Positions 46,133 to 58,414 of a stretch of DNA of 64,000 bases are shown piece by piece (positions within the stretch are counted from its first letter, which is position 1; every line of letters starts with the position of its first letter). The position numbers and the translations under genes were made by a program. Below the pieces are notes generated by a model. That model did no database searches. It saw only the letters and a program-made list of their open reading frames with translations, and had not been told where the DNA came from. This DNA is from Paragorgia papillata (taxonomy: Eukaryota > Cnidaria > Anthozoa > Scleralcyonacea > Coralliidae): assembly GCA_035771165.1 (NCBI GenBank), contig JAWNZC010000445.1, forward strand, positions 1,336,001 to 1,400,000, in the 5' to 3' direction.

Positions 46133-47067
46133 GTCCAGAGGCTGGAGGGGGAGTATTGTCACCCGAGCGGAGAATTTACGATACCAACTTTTTTTAGTGT
46201 AATTATATTTGGGGTGTAGATTACGATTTTGCATGTTGATCAAGTGTTTGAGGGGGCGTTTCAGAGAAACGGGGGGAAACGGGGGGTTAAAGGGGAGGGG
46301 GGGGGGGGCTTTACCTTATCAGTTTTATTGGAAGTATAATTTAGGTTTGTCTCATTTGAAAGAACTCGTGAAATGGTATAGTAAGACTCTTTACAATATA
46401 TATCTGTCTTAGTTTTCGAAATATTTTTGCCAAAATCAGCGTGCAGTCCGCCATTTTGTAGATCGTGAAATATATGACAAAGAGTGGAGTAACTGTTTGT
46501 ACGTACCCTATTGATCTGTTTACATTCTTTCAACCCATTTCAGCTCAAAAATACAGTAGATGAAGAACTGGATGAACACGTTTCGTGAATCTAAATGATT
46601 CAATGTCATGAAAAAATTAAATATAAAAAAAAGGGAAAATTCATATCAATAGACATTGAATCATTTAGATTCACGAAACGTGTTTATCCAATTCTTCATC
46701 TACTGTATTTTTGAGCTGAAATGGGTTGAAAGAATGTAAACAGATCAAAAATTGCGGACTGCACGCTGATTTTTGCCAAAATATTTCGAAAACTAAGACA
46801 GATATGGGAAAATTGTAAAGAGTCTTACTATACCATTTCACGAGTTCTTTCAAATGAGACAAACTTAAATTATACTTCCAATGTTCTTTAAGGTAAAACT
46901 GATAAGGTAAAGCCCGCCCCCCCTTTAACCCCCCGTTTCTCGGAAACGCCCCCCTCAAACACTTGATCAACATGCAAAATCGTAATCTACACCCCAAATT
47001 ACACTAAAAAAGTTGGTATCGTAAATTCTCCGCTCGGGTGACAATACTCCCCCTCCAGCCTCTGGAC
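46133..47067. mobile_element. 935-bp palindromic element, TA-flanked
   Basis: Near-perfect palindrome, arms about 450 bp. The ends gtccagaggctggaggggga / tccccctccagcctctggac are flanked by TA on both sides (46131-46132, 47068-47069). Mirrored landmarks: cacccgagcggagaatttac, gttgatcaagtgtttgaggg, atttgaaagaactcgtgaaa, gtagatgaagaactggatga, and gattcacgaaacgtgt at the centre near 46600. The left arm has an extra segment (46448-46505) missing from the right. TA duplication suggests Tc1/mariner-type insertion. No transposase. Confidence 0.88.
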
Positions 47068-47163
47068 TAATACTGTAAAATGGTAAATTGTTCCTAAAAT
47101 ATGACGTCACAACATCAGAATTTGTTGTGTTTGCACGCGTGCAATGCTTCCTGGGATATCAAG

Positions 47164-50100
47164 ATGGCTTCGAGATCACAAGAATCGTTGTCATCCATTG
47201 AGCAAAAGAAACAAGAATTGCTTCGTCTTGTTCAGGCAAAGAAGGCCGAAAGACCACTTGTTTCTTCTTCAGATACACTAGCTTCAAGTTCTGGCAACAT
47301 AAATCCGACGTCAAGTACGTTGTTCAACAACGATGGCAATTTCCTTGCTCGTTTCCAAGCCATGCAGAAACAAGTGCCTCCGCATGAAGAACAACGCTCG
47401 AATTTACCCGCTTCGTCTGGTGTAGTTAGTTCGAAGGGGAAAAAAATGCCTGTTACAATGAAGGTTGTAAAGAAACCAGCTCCTTCAACGAAAGTCAAGC
47501 CTTCTCGCATGGATTTTTTTGATCTACCCGATGATGATCATGATGATGAAACTGGTAAATTGTGTTATATTTTGTGAAGTCGTTGGATAACATACAGTAG
47601 ATAGATTAACATAGAAATATGCTTAACTTCTGTAGTGTTGTTTATCAGTATTTTTAAACAACACGTCTGATAGAACCTGTATTAAGTCTCTCCACCAGAA
47701 AATGCTGCTGAAATAGAACGTTTGGTCTTGATTGTTCAAAATGCTCCAGAAGCAGAAGAGAATTTGAAAAATAATCCCAAGTACAGGTAAATATTACATT
47801 CTGTTGTTCAGTTGTTATAGGTCTATTATTAACCCTGTCACTCCCAACTTTCCAGCCACTCTCTCATTGACGAGTAAAATCGTCTGGTGTTAGACAGCAT
47901 AAAATAATAAAAGTATGGAAAATTCCGCACTTGGGAGTGAAAGGGTTAAATACCATTCACACATAATCCTGAGGGGCAAATCTCTCCTGAAAATCTCACA
48001 CATGTATGCCTTTAAAAATCCCCCAAATCTCAAAATTCTCAAAAATATCTTAAAAAATCTTAGAAATACCCTGACTCCAAATCTCAAAAAAAAATCCCAA
48101 GAAAATTTAAAAAATAAAAAATAATTAAGGCCAAACAAAAAAAAAACACAAAAGAAATCTGTAATGCCAAAAAATGTTAAAATGTTAAAGAAAATGACAT
48201 TACTGAATTTGGTATTACTGTACCACTACTTTTTTTTTATAATCTTTCTGTTGATTGTTAATGTTTGAAAGAAAAAAAACATATGCAAGAAAATATATCA
48301 CTGGCATGCCTATTTTTCAAATTCTGTACATGAGGTAATAGGCCATTTTGAAGGAAATTTATGATGTCTTTATTGCCATAGCAATTGACTCAATTATGTT
48401 ACTAAAAATAAAAAATTCAAAAATAGAAATATTAGTTTATCTCTATAAAACAGTATCTGTCAAATAAAGCTTAAACATGCAAAATCTAAGAGTGTTGAAC
48501 TGTTACAGTAAAGAGCGTTCAAAATTTGGATCGGTTTAAGTATATATGTGCAACCTGTAGTTTGAAAGATGACTGTGATTTTGACCATTGCACAGCATAT
48601 AGTATTACACACAATAGTTTCTGCAACTTATCTCACAAGATTACAGTAAATCAGGACTCAAACTTGCATGTGCTCAGGAATAATTCATTAACTAAAAGCC
48701 AGCAACTGACAATATCTGGCAGCTACTTTTCAAATTTTCAACACCTATCTTAACTTGTGTTCCAGTTATGGATCCAGCTTGATCTGGTGCTGCATTTTTG
48801 AAATTTGGACCTCTGAAGTGGCATTTCCTGCATTCTGACGGTACTTTGAAGAAAGATTTAAAAGTTTTAAATCGTGTTTTGAATAGGGTATTTTATCAAA
48901 CCTGGAAGGTGTCAAATAAATTTAGGGATAACGTGGACATTTTATTATGGATTTTATTAGGGATATCACAAGGAAGCTAGACATTAGAAATGTGATCGAC
49001 ATTTTCAGTGAAAAGCCACGTCGCATCCCACTGCAGCAAGGCATTGAATAATTGGCACCCCCCCCTGCACCCCCTTGGCCAAGGGCCAGGGGTGTGTGCA
49101 CCCCCCTGTAAATCCATCACTGTTGTGTTCAGTATTTAGATAAATGAGCCTGGTATTTGCTAACTGTACTTTCAAAATTAATGAAATCCCTATGAAACAA
49201 CTGAAATAATTGCTAAAACCACCTACCAGGTGGCATTCTAAAATATATTATATGCTAATTATAAAGTGTAGCAGCATTATGTACTAGTAGTAGATGTACA
49301 GTACTCAGTAGGTGTGAGCATCACATACATACACTACAGTACAATTCCTGACTTTGTTAACACTGACTACAGTACCTCGTTATTGATAAAATATTAATAA
49401 ATAAAATTATACATTTTTTAATTACTGTAGATTTTTATCCCAACCGAATAGCAAAGAATATAAATACTATCAGGCAAGACTGAAACAAAAACGCAACAAG
49501 AAATCTGAATCATCTTCAACTGGAGATGGTAGAAGTGGAGATGGTAGAAGTGGAGATGAAAAGATATCTGGTACAACCTCTGAACCACAGCCTGCACCAC
49601 CTAACTTTGATTTTGCTGCAACCTTGGCAAGGGTGAAGGCTAAGGCAGCAGCATCTTTAGAGACTACTAGTCCTACATTGTCCAGCCAGGAAATGAGAGA
49701 GAAGGAAAGGCAAATTCAAGAGCAAAAAGAGGTAAGAGGCATTCATTTGTTCATGATACTGTATGACTTGATTCTACTGTACTTCTGTGCAAATTATTTA
49801 CAGCACTGAATATTTGCATTTGACAAACCTGTGTGTGATGTACTGTTTAATAAACGAGCAGGAGTGTTTTATCAGATATAAAGACACAAGGCTCATGAGG
49901 TTGAGCATAGATGTACAGTAATATCATAAGTTATGATATACCGGTATGTCTTGGTGTATGTACATGTACGTCCATGTGTATTCATCTAATTTCCAAACCA
50001 TTTTATAAACTTAATTACTTAATGTTAATTTAATTTTTTTGTTGGTATCTTTTTTAATGCTGAGCAATAGAAAATGAACCAGAGCACTTGTGATGAACTG

Positions 50101-53100
50101 ACTTGTTTATGGTCAGCAATTGTTTTCACTTTTTCACACAATCATTTTAGAAGTCATTAAACTATCTTCAAATATCAAATATAATAGTTAGTCAGCTGTG
50201 ACTTGTTTTAGTTATAAAGTTTATGTTGCTTTTTAACCACTGTCATTGTCCTAGCATCGTAAGGTCCTTACTGTATTGCTACTCCCTTTAGCACAAGTGG
50301 AATCAAGGTGCTGTATATTCATACCAGACAAAGTTGCAGTTTAGACCAGTGAACTCTACAATATACTGTACTGTACTGTACTGTACAGATTTGGACAACC
50401 ATAACATCAATTTCACTGGTGTTGGGCAAAATGTCTGTGTCAGTCTGTTGGACAATGTCTGTCTGACTGATGTCATTGAGTGTGACTTCTTGTCTGTGTC
50501 TGACTGATGTCATTGAGTGTGATGTCTTGCAGAGGCTTTCTGTGCCTTTATCCTCATTTCTTAGTTTTCTACATGTGGATCGTAGTGGTTTCTCCATTAA
50601 TGTCAGTGACATCTACGTGAAGCCTCTGCGGAGGAGAATTGTGTGTAATCATGTTACTTTATTATTCACCGTAGGTAACAATGGTAATAATAAATTTTAT
50701 ATACTGTATTATATGCACTTTAGCTCCAGGCCATGTACGAGAAGATACTTGCAGCTAAAAGGACCCTTGAAGCAAAAGAAGCAAGGAAGAGGAAAAACCC
50801 AGACAAACCAAGATATGAATATGATTCAGATGAAGAGATAGAAGGAGGAACATGGGAGCATAAGAAAAGAAAAGCAGAAATGGAAAAGACTATTGGTAAG
50901 ACAATTTCTGCTAGTAATTACATGTTTTTGAGGGCAATTTGGGACAAATAGCCTGAGTTAGTTTTCAAAAACAAAATTACCCTTCATGAAGGGTTATGTA
51001 ATGCCTTGTCCACATGTACAATTTTTCTAATCTTAATATTTGTTTCTTCAAGAGACTATTGTAGCTTTTCCGTGAGTGGCCAGTTTTGATGTTTTCCTCG
51101 AATTATTCATGACAAACATCAACAAAAAAAACAAAATAAACCAAACTGTTTCTTTTGGGATCAGACATTTACCGTAGTGTATATTCTAGTACTACAGTAC
51201 TAAAACTACAGTTTAAAAAAAAAAAAAAAAAAAAAAAATACAGTTAATTACAGTACTAATTTTTAGGCAACAAATCAAGTAATCAGAAAGTACAAGATAT
51301 GAATGTTGTGCTTCATGTGTGCTGTATCTCTTGACTCATGACATCACATCAATTGCTTCTAGAATGGGCTTCTGATTTGACCAAGAAGAGTAAAGGGAAA
51401 CATTTTATCGGAGATTTCCTTCCGAAAGCCGAATTAGATAAATTTCTAGGGAAAGTACAAGCTGTAAAAGATGGTGGCCATTTCAACTATGAAGATTATG
51501 CTGAACACAAATTGACTGAGGAGAACATTGGTTACAAAATGTTACAGAAGGCTGGTTGGGAAGAAGGAAAGGGATTAGGTAGTGGAGGAGATGGTATTAA
51601 AGCACCAATTAACAAGTATGTTTGGTCAGTTAATCGTGTTTATTATATGGCACAAGTTACTTCCGTTGAAATCGTGTGTTCTCATTGGCTGAGACGCGTC
51701 ACGTGCCGGTCGATAATTTTCCGTAATCGACCGGTCGATTACGGATTTTGGCAGACATGTTGTTTGCAACTAAACAATGAAAGAAAACCGAAAAAATTTT
51801 GTGAATTCAATAATCTGAGGACTAAATTATGTATGAGTGGGACGATGAGCAATCTGGCACTGAGTTTTAGGATTCCGAAAGCGATGACAACAACAGCAAC
51901 AACATTGCAAACGATGAGTCTATGTCACACGCGCGAGGTCACACTATTGACAATGTAAGATGTGTTGTTTCCAAATGCCATTTAATAAACCTCTTATTTA
52001 ACCTCGTCCGCTTGGTCATTACGAAAAAATATCAGACCTCGGTCTTTATATACAGACTTCGCCCTACGGGTTCGGTCTGTACTGTCAAGACCTCGGTCTG
52101 ATATTTTTCCGTAATGACCGCGCTCTTGGTTAATAAGAAGTTATTCTTGCATTTACATGTACAGTACAAGTTTTGGCCTCACGCTTTCTTTTCCTTTACC
52201 TTGTAAAAAAAATAAATTTTTAGTTTGTTTTTTCTTGTTTGTCATTATTTTATTTTTTTTAATTTTCATATACATTGTATCATAGTTAGTGGAGGGGGAT
52301 GGTTTGGAAACTCGGCAAAAGTCATCGTTCCATGCTTTTGTTCAATTTGTCTAATTTCACGGTTACTGAACGTATTGTATTTTCTGTATAATGAAGCAGT
52401 CATCCATTCATTACCAACGTTCGGGTTTAATTAGTGTAGTCCTTCGTCGTCACGTGTTGTAAGTCCTTTGTTCGTTGTGTAGTCCTTCGTCGTCACGTTT
52501 CCATAGAATTTCCTTTCTTCAGTGTTCATCAACATGACCATTGCATAATCTTGAAAGACAATGTAGCTTCCAAAGCATCCTCCTCCACTAACTATGATTG
52601 TATTTGTACTCACAATTCGGCTCAGTCAAAAATGGAGTTACAGCCCTTAGACACTGTACAGTGTGTTTGCTTGACCAGCTTGGTTTGCAATTACCGTTTT
52701 CTGAATGGTTTCGGCTACAAGGGATGACTCAAAAGGACCCGTCCAGTCCTTACGCTATTTTTCCAAAATATGTCGTCAAATATGGTTTTCCAGAAAGCTA
52801 GGGGGTAAACCAGATGATTAGGGTTACGGTTTTAGTTGTGCTTAGGATATATATCGAAAGATTGCTAAAATCTTGAGACTTCCTGAAGCTCGACGATAAA
52901 TTTGGAAAAAACAGATTTGACGACATATTTTAGAAAACCGCGAAAGGACTAGACGGGTCCTTTTGAGTCATCCCTTTTAACCTCGACCTTTCTGAATGAT
53001 TTCTCTCAGATATTTAACATTTATTTAATTCAGTAGTGTTTTAAGCCCTAATCAAACGAGAACGCAAGTCATCGCAAGTTAGCTTAATACGATGACTTGC

Positions 53101-54960
53101 GATGCCACCAGTCAAACGTCGGCACAAGTCGTGCAAGTTCTGCACTTCCGCTAGTTCCCACGCCTTTTCGTTAGTTCTCATGGTAGTTTCTATGGCAACA
53201 GAGCACGAAAGACTTGCATCGACTTGTGTTTTGCGTTCAAACGTTTCGCAAGCTCTCGCAAGTTGAAGAAAACTTGCGATGAAATTTGAACAAGATCAAA
53301 TTAGTCGCAAACTAACGCAAGTCACCGCAAAAGTCATCGCAAGCTGGCGGTCAAACGAGACACAAGCAAGCAGCAAGCACAAGCTAAAACTTGCGATGAC
53401 TTGCGTTCTCGTTTGATTAGGGATGATTTGCGTTCTCGTTTGATTAGGGATGACTTGCGTTCTCGTTTGATCAGGGCTTTAAGCCCTGATCAAACGAGAA
53501 CGCAAGTCGTCGCATGTTTCAGCTTGTGCTTGCTTGTGTCTCGTTTGATCGCCAGCTTGCGATGACTTGACGTGACTTGCGTTAGCTTGCGACTAATTTG
53601 ATCTTGTTCAAATTTCATCGCAAGTTTTCTTCAACTTGCGAGAGCTTGCGAAACGTTTGAACACAAAACACAAGTCGATGCAAGTCTTGACTGGTGGCAT
53701 CGCAAGCCATCGTAAGCTAACTTGCGATGACTTGCGTTCGCGTTTGATCAGGGCTTTAGACCATTGTTTGTCATTCAGAGAATGCTTGCTGGACGTATAT
53801 TTATGCTGATCGTTTAAAGTTAATGATGGTTATAGGGATGGGCAGAATCCTGATCGTTGTGTACATATAGCTGTACTACAAAAAATTTATGTTATATCTT
53901 TTTAGAGGAAAAACGTCTTTTGATGCTTCTGGTCTGGGTGCGGAGAAGCCAGATGATATTGAAAAAGATGACAGTGAATTTGATTTGTACAGGAAACGCA
54001 TGATGTTGGCCTATAAATTCAGACCGAATCCCCTCGTAAGTCATGTTAATTTTAAGCTTGAAATTTGTACATGCGATGGTGTACTATTTGATCTCCAAGA
54101 AACTTGTTAGAGTCGGGCTCACAGCCTGTAGTCTCTATGTATGCGATGTCTAATAAAATGTTCTTATACAATACAGTACAGTATACAGTATCATAAATAA
54201 TATTGGGAGCTAAAAGTGCATGAAAGGGTCATTTATACGAGCGGAGGGAAGAGGTTAGTTCGCTGACTTCACGGTGAGATTGCATAAATATTTTATTTTA
54301 ACAACAGTAACCCGGGCCCTAACCTTAATCCCAACTCTTACCCTGACTCTAACCAGTTTGAAATCAGAAGGTTATACTAATAGATTATGACGAAATGTCA
54401 GCCTGAAACCAGCGAGATAATCTTTTCCTATTCTGCATTCTGAGTACTATTAACAAGTTTAAAATTGTAGCTGCCTCGTTAGCATCAGGGCTCTATTTAA
54501 ACCAGCCGTTAGCTGAATTAGACACCCTGGTAAAATATTACTAACTCGCTCTCCTACTCACTCACTCTGACAATCACTCACTCATGTATAAAGTGCTTCA
54601 GTTTGTGTAAAATAATCCTGATAGTCTAATGGTATTATTAAACATACAGTGAAATCAAAGTAGTGTGCTGCGTGGGCAGTGTTGAAATAACAATCGAAAT
54701 ATAGTAGGGTTTGATATATTGCCGAAACAGAGAAGATGCCATCTACTGTTTCAGCAGTGGAGAAGATGCCATCTACTGTTTCAGCAGTATATATCAAACC
54801 TTACTACATTTTAATGGTATTATTAGCCCGTTCATCCCACTTAAGATGTACATATTACGTAAAATTTATTCGTTTATGATTATTTTTATAGGACAAAGAA
54901 CATCATAGCTAATAAAATTATATACTTTTCTAGAACAATCCACGACGACCTTACTATTAA
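47164..54960 (+). CDS. SUGP1: SURP and G-patch domain splicing factor, SUGP1 orthologue
   Basis: Seven exons: 47164-47554, 47699-47786, 49431-49731, 50724-50895, 51363-51615, 53906-54035 and 54934-54960. Splice phases are consistent throughout; the CDS is 1362 bp, 453 aa. SUGP1 is a nuclear spliceosome-associated protein that acts with SF3B1 and DHX15 in branch-point recognition. Seen: N-terminal helix, a SURP module spanning exons 2-3 (IERLVLIVQNAPEAEENL, then FLSQPNSKEYKYYQARL), YDSDEEIEGGTWEHKKRKAE, GKHFIGDFLPKAELDKF, a G-patch at about 370-415 (ENIGYKMLQKAGWEEGKGLG) and the family C terminus AYKFRPNPLNNPRRPYY. Vertebrate SUGP1 has two SURP modules and is longer; only the second is evident here. 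The ATG at 47164 (aagATGG) was preferred over the in-frame one at 47101. AATAAA at 55143 and 55154. Confidence 0.93.
47829..47949. mobile_element. 121-bp MITE in SUGP1 intron 2, TTAACCCT-CACTCCCAA ends
   Basis: ttaaccctgtcactcccaac and ttgggagtgaaagggttaa are inverted ends. The middle has gacgagtaaaatcgtctggt, itself a short hairpin. Fragments of the same core occur at 24479 (acaagtaaaatcatctgg) and loosely at 62951. The GACGAGTAAAATCGTC core is common in cnidarian genomes as I recall it. Confidence 0.75.
48770..49130. mobile_element. remnant of CCCCCTGGCC / TGGATCC-type MITE, SUGP1 intron 2
   Basis: Shares ttttgaaatttgga, ggcatttcctgcattctga and the C-rich boxes with 17296-17776, ending ggtgtgtgcacccccctgta, aatccatcact. 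The left end (agttatggatccagc) is weak. Probably a degraded member. Confidence 0.5.
50460..50645. repeat. 37-bp tandem pair and GCCTCTGCGGAGGAGA fragment, SUGP1 intron 3
   Basis: gactgatgtcattgagtgtg is duplicated 42 bp apart (50464, 50504) with gtctgtgt linkers. At 50619 agcctctgcggaggagaa matches the end of the 27414-29191 element, and cagaggcttt at 50530 is its partial mirror. Confidence 0.65.
51721..51744. repeat. perfect 24-bp palindrome in SUGP1 intron 5
   Basis: ccgtaatcgacc followed directly by ggtcgattacgg, with no loop. It sits within a stretch that looks like an insertion (51616-52130), next to a further hairpin. Confidence 0.85.
52017..52128. mobile_element. hairpin element with ATATCAGACCTCGGTC arms, SUGP1 intron 5
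   Basis: gcttggtcattacgaaaaaa mirrors tttttccgtaatgaccgcgc, and atatcagacctcggtct mirrors agacctcggtctgatat. Loop about 45 bp. Related to 45330-45458. Confidence 0.8.
52270..52612. mobile_element. MITE with CATAGTTAGTGGAGG ends, SUGP1 intron 5
   Basis: acattgtatcatagttagtg near 52271 and actaactatgattgtattt near 52588 are inverted. Inside are two direct copies of gtgtagtccttcgtcgtcac (52434, 52479). Confidence 0.65.
52719..52976. mobile_element. MITE with AAGGGATGACTCAAAAGGAC ends, SUGP1 intron 5
   Basis: aagggatgactcaaaaggac and gtccttttgagtcatccctt are inverted and nearly perfect, continuing inward to about 60 bp (cgtccagtcctt, atatgtcgtcaaat). Length about 258 bp. Confidence 0.85.
53044..53478. 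mobile_element. Harbinger-like MITE A, AGCCCTAATCAAACGAG ends, TTA-flanked
   Basis: Ends agccctaatcaaacgagaac and gttctcgtttgatcagggct are flanked by TTA (53041-53043 and 53479-53481). Internal cgcaagtc words repeat in both orientations. The right end is triplicated: three tandem gcgttctcgtttgat copies (53403-53470). Confidence 0.85.
53482..53755. mobile_element. Harbinger-like MITE B, sharing its TTA with MITE A
   Basis: Ends agccctgatcaaacgagaac and gtttgatcagggct, with TTA at 53479-53481 (shared with A) and 53756-53758. The body is an inverted version of A's, so A and B are two family members inserted head to head at the same TTA. Confidence 0.82.
54698..54812. mobile_element. hairpin element with tandem 35-bp core, SUGP1 intron 6
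   Basis: agtagggtttgatatatt and tatatatcaaaccttactac are the inverted ends. Between them gagaagatgccatctactgt is repeated twice, 34 bp apart. Confidence 0.75.
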
Positions 54961-55142
54961 CGTTAGTGCAGACAAATTGCTGTAGGCATTCGTCGTTTGT
55001 TGTGCCCACAAAAAATGAAGATTTGGATGTATGGAACACGTCGCTATTCTTATTCATTGACTTGTAAATATCTTCTGATCTGTTTGTGATAAAATGTGTG
55101 TCACTGAATATTTTCTTGTCAGTTTAATGTAAAGTTATAAGT

Positions 55143-55159
55143 AATAAAGCTGAAATAAA
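55143..55159 (+). terminator. SUGP1 polyadenylation signals
   Basis: Two AATAAA hexamers, at 55143-55148 and 55154-55159, about 185-200 bp after the SUGP1 stop. A plausible 3' end for that gene. Confidence 0.6.
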
Positions 55160-55164
55160 GTCAA

Positions 55165-56851
55165 ATTATTTGTGATGCGTATAAGGAAAATGTTAAGTTG
55201 ATACAACAGGTTTTTTTGTGTGAAGTGCATGGTTGCAAAGTACTCTCCCCTCCGGTTTTAGAGAGACTTGGAACAAATCTAGGCCAGTGAACTCTATATG
55301 TACCGGAAGGCTGACTCCAGTCAATCACTGGACGAAAAAGTGAGGCAAATTTTTGGACGTCAGTTTCAGGCCCCTACGCAGCCATTTTGGATGTCAGCTT
55401 CAGTTTTCCGTACGGCGTGAAGATAAAATTTCTACGAAAAATAGAACTTTAGTGGTAACACAAGTTAGTTTAATACTTCAAGCATTTCGAGAAGCTTTAA
55501 AGAAGGTAGTTTGAAGAAAACGAGTGGCGAGACCTGACTAAATATAGCCAAAAGTGTGAGTTAGAAACGTCAGTTTAACAACATGAAACCGTTTTACTCA
55601 TTAGTGAAGCGTGTTTTCGACAGTTTCGTGTGAAGCACTTGTTCTTTTCCGTATATCGTGTGTAAACATAGAAATTCGACTGTTTTTGTGGTGGTTCTTG
55701 CATGCGGAGGGAGGAGAACCCGTTGAAAAACTCTTGAAACACGGAAGAGAACTACAGTACTTTCATCAATAATTTATGAAGAAAATTTAAAAGAAATGAA
55801 TGTTTAAGTGTTGTAATTCGTCCTGATTTACATCAACTTTCTCATCGATTTTCCCAGCTTAAAGAGCTTAATATGTATTAAAAAGTCCTGTCGTATATAT
55901 AGTCGAGGAGGAGAAGCGAGAAAACGTCGAACACGTAGCACCCCCACTACACAATATTTTTGACTCCAGATTATAATAGGCTGATACCCATAGAACATTG
56001 CTAGATGAGTCGTACTCACAAATTGTGTGATCCTTACATGCATTGACAGACTTAAAGTGCACATGAAAATTAACTTTTTATTAAATATTTAAATTAAAGA
56101 AATTTTAATTTTGTATATATTACATACAAAAACACAGTCACAGATGAAGAACCAACATTAAATTTTGCTTTTATTTGGATTTATCAAATTCATTAATAAT
56201 TCATAAGGAAAGTTCAAAAGAATTGAACGTTTAATCAATATTTGTAAATACTGTTAAAATATTGATTAATGAAGTTATAAGACACTAGTGGCTCAAATTC
56301 AGCTTTTTCTGACTTGAAATGATCTTATCTATATAACCTTTCCTACGACTCTTAAACAAAGTGTTCATAGTTTACACTTACAATTTGATTCGGTTCGCCA
56401 TTATAAATGCCCATAAAGATCTGCCGCTCATATTTTAACTACTGCCGTACTTAAAAATTTGGTTTTAAAAAACCCTTAGGGTCTCTGTATGCTGCACCGT
56501 TTGCACATGCGCCTGCATGCATGATTTGAAATCATGAAAATGTAAAAAGTATTGTTTTCGGTCAATCAGAATAAAAATACTTAGCCTGCTTGCAAAAATA
56601 CTGCATATATAGGCTGTAATTTAACTTGAACGAAATGTTTATAGTTCTCTGTCACTTGAGTTGTATAGCACTCTTAATCGACAATACGTTTAACTATATA
56701 AACTATAGTGAACTACTTTTTGATGTTTTCTTCAAAAGTTTAGGTTGATACAACTATATTCGTTCTAGAGTTATAGAGCTTTAAATTCTGCCAGTGGTGT
56801 TTTCAAAGGTCGTGAAAAGTACAACCGACCCTGACATATAATTTAGAAAGA
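55165..56851. other. intergenic region between SUGP1 and the Ig receptor
   Basis: Convergent 3' ends face each other here. The minus-strand AATAAA at 56070-56075 region (tttatt on the plus strand near 56083 and 56170) could end the receptor mRNA. The overlapping minus frames at 55828-56064 are of no recognisable family. Otherwise AT-rich, without genes. Confidence 0.45.
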
Positions 56852-58356
56852 TCATACTTCAGGGCCAAGTGGCATGTAATTGTCTGTATCGTTACCAGGC
56901 TGGTTCACGTAAGAGTCCGTACCACTGTTGGCTAACTTTCTTTCCAGTAAATCAGTGTATAAAGCTGAATTATTACCATCTTTAGTTGATTCAGTGCATT
57001 TACGTGTGTTTTCTTTGACCTGTGAAGATTTCTTGACATGTTTTGCTGCTTCTGCCCGAGAATGGCTTTTTTCATCGGGCGATGAATGCTTTCTCTTTCC
57101 TCCATTGTCAGTTACTTGCTTCTTTCTTTTCGGTCTTGAGTTGGGTACCGATAGAATTTCATTCTCGTAAACTATCGACTCTTCGTTTTTACGTGCGCCT
57201 GGTTTTGGTTTTATTTCCGGTTTCCTAATGACAGTTGCCCCGTCTGTCATATTATATGCCACTTGTTCATCAGTGCCATACGTAATGTTTGCGTAGTTCC
57301 CAGGTCCCATAGGTTTCATACCCTCAGCTGCATTACCACTGGGTAGTTTTACCGTTGACTTTGGTTTATTAATAACAGTTATTTCAGCCGCCCCGTCCGT
57401 CTCAAGATATGGCATCTGTTCCTCGTATGTAATGTTTGAATTGTTTCGAGGTCCGTTGGGTTTCGTGCTCTCAGCTATGTGTGTTTGACCGCTGGGCATC
57501 CTTACTGGTTTTGAAGATGGGTCTGGGTTCCTAACGTTAGTTGTTACAGCTACCTCAGTGTTTTCAAGTTGTGTTGATGCAGTATCATATTCTATACTCT
57601 GTTGGGCGGCGTAGTTTGAACGACGTGATGCACCACTCTGTAATTTTCTAAACTTCACAATTTTAACCCAAGAAAAGGCCAATGCAATTACAAGAAATAA
57701 CGTCAGTCCTAAGAAGCAGCTAATAACCACCACTGTGCCGACGTTGCCATCTTCAGTTTTAGGTTTATCATCTAACTCTGCCACGTCCACGCCAGAGAGT
57801 AAAACTCGTGCATGGTACACGTTAAACCCAAGATCATTTCGAGCTGTGCACTTGTAACTTCCAAAGTCCGACGAATTTTTAATTTTTATAACTATAACGT
57901 TGCCACCGTTTTGAGCACTCTCCACTCCCGCCAATGCTCTGTTATTCTTGCTCCAAGTGTAGTGAGGTATTGGGTTTCCATCGGCCAAACAAAATAACGT
58001 CACAGTTGAGCCAACGTTAGCAAGGCGGGTTCTTGGAAGCCCACTGTAAATAACTGGTTTGTCTGTAAAATTAATGAAATATCAGAAAAATCCTGCATCC
58101 ATTATGAATAAAAATTAGACAGAAATTAAGAAGGTTGCTTGCCCACATTCATTGCAGGACGATCATGGAATTTAGTTTATAAAGTAAAGTTTAGTGTCCA
58201 AAGTTTTATTAAATCACATATTCAGGAGTGAACATAATTTAGTCCATGTATTTGTTTGATGTTATTATATTTGCCTGTAGTGGATATATATATATATATA
58301 TATATAGTTCAATCTACAGACACGGTGTTTCGCTGTACAACAGCTCATCAGTGTAG

Positions 58357-58414
<58 letters not shown>

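Noticed and set aside
51616..51958. Extension of SUGP1 exon 5 in frame to 51958
   Set aside because: The GTATGT donor at 51616 and the family's continuation GKTSFDASGLG at 53906 in phase show this is intron; the extension crosses hairpin elements.
55828..56064. Overlapping 78- and 64-codon minus frames
   Set aside because: No domain, no splice support, no similarity that I recognise.
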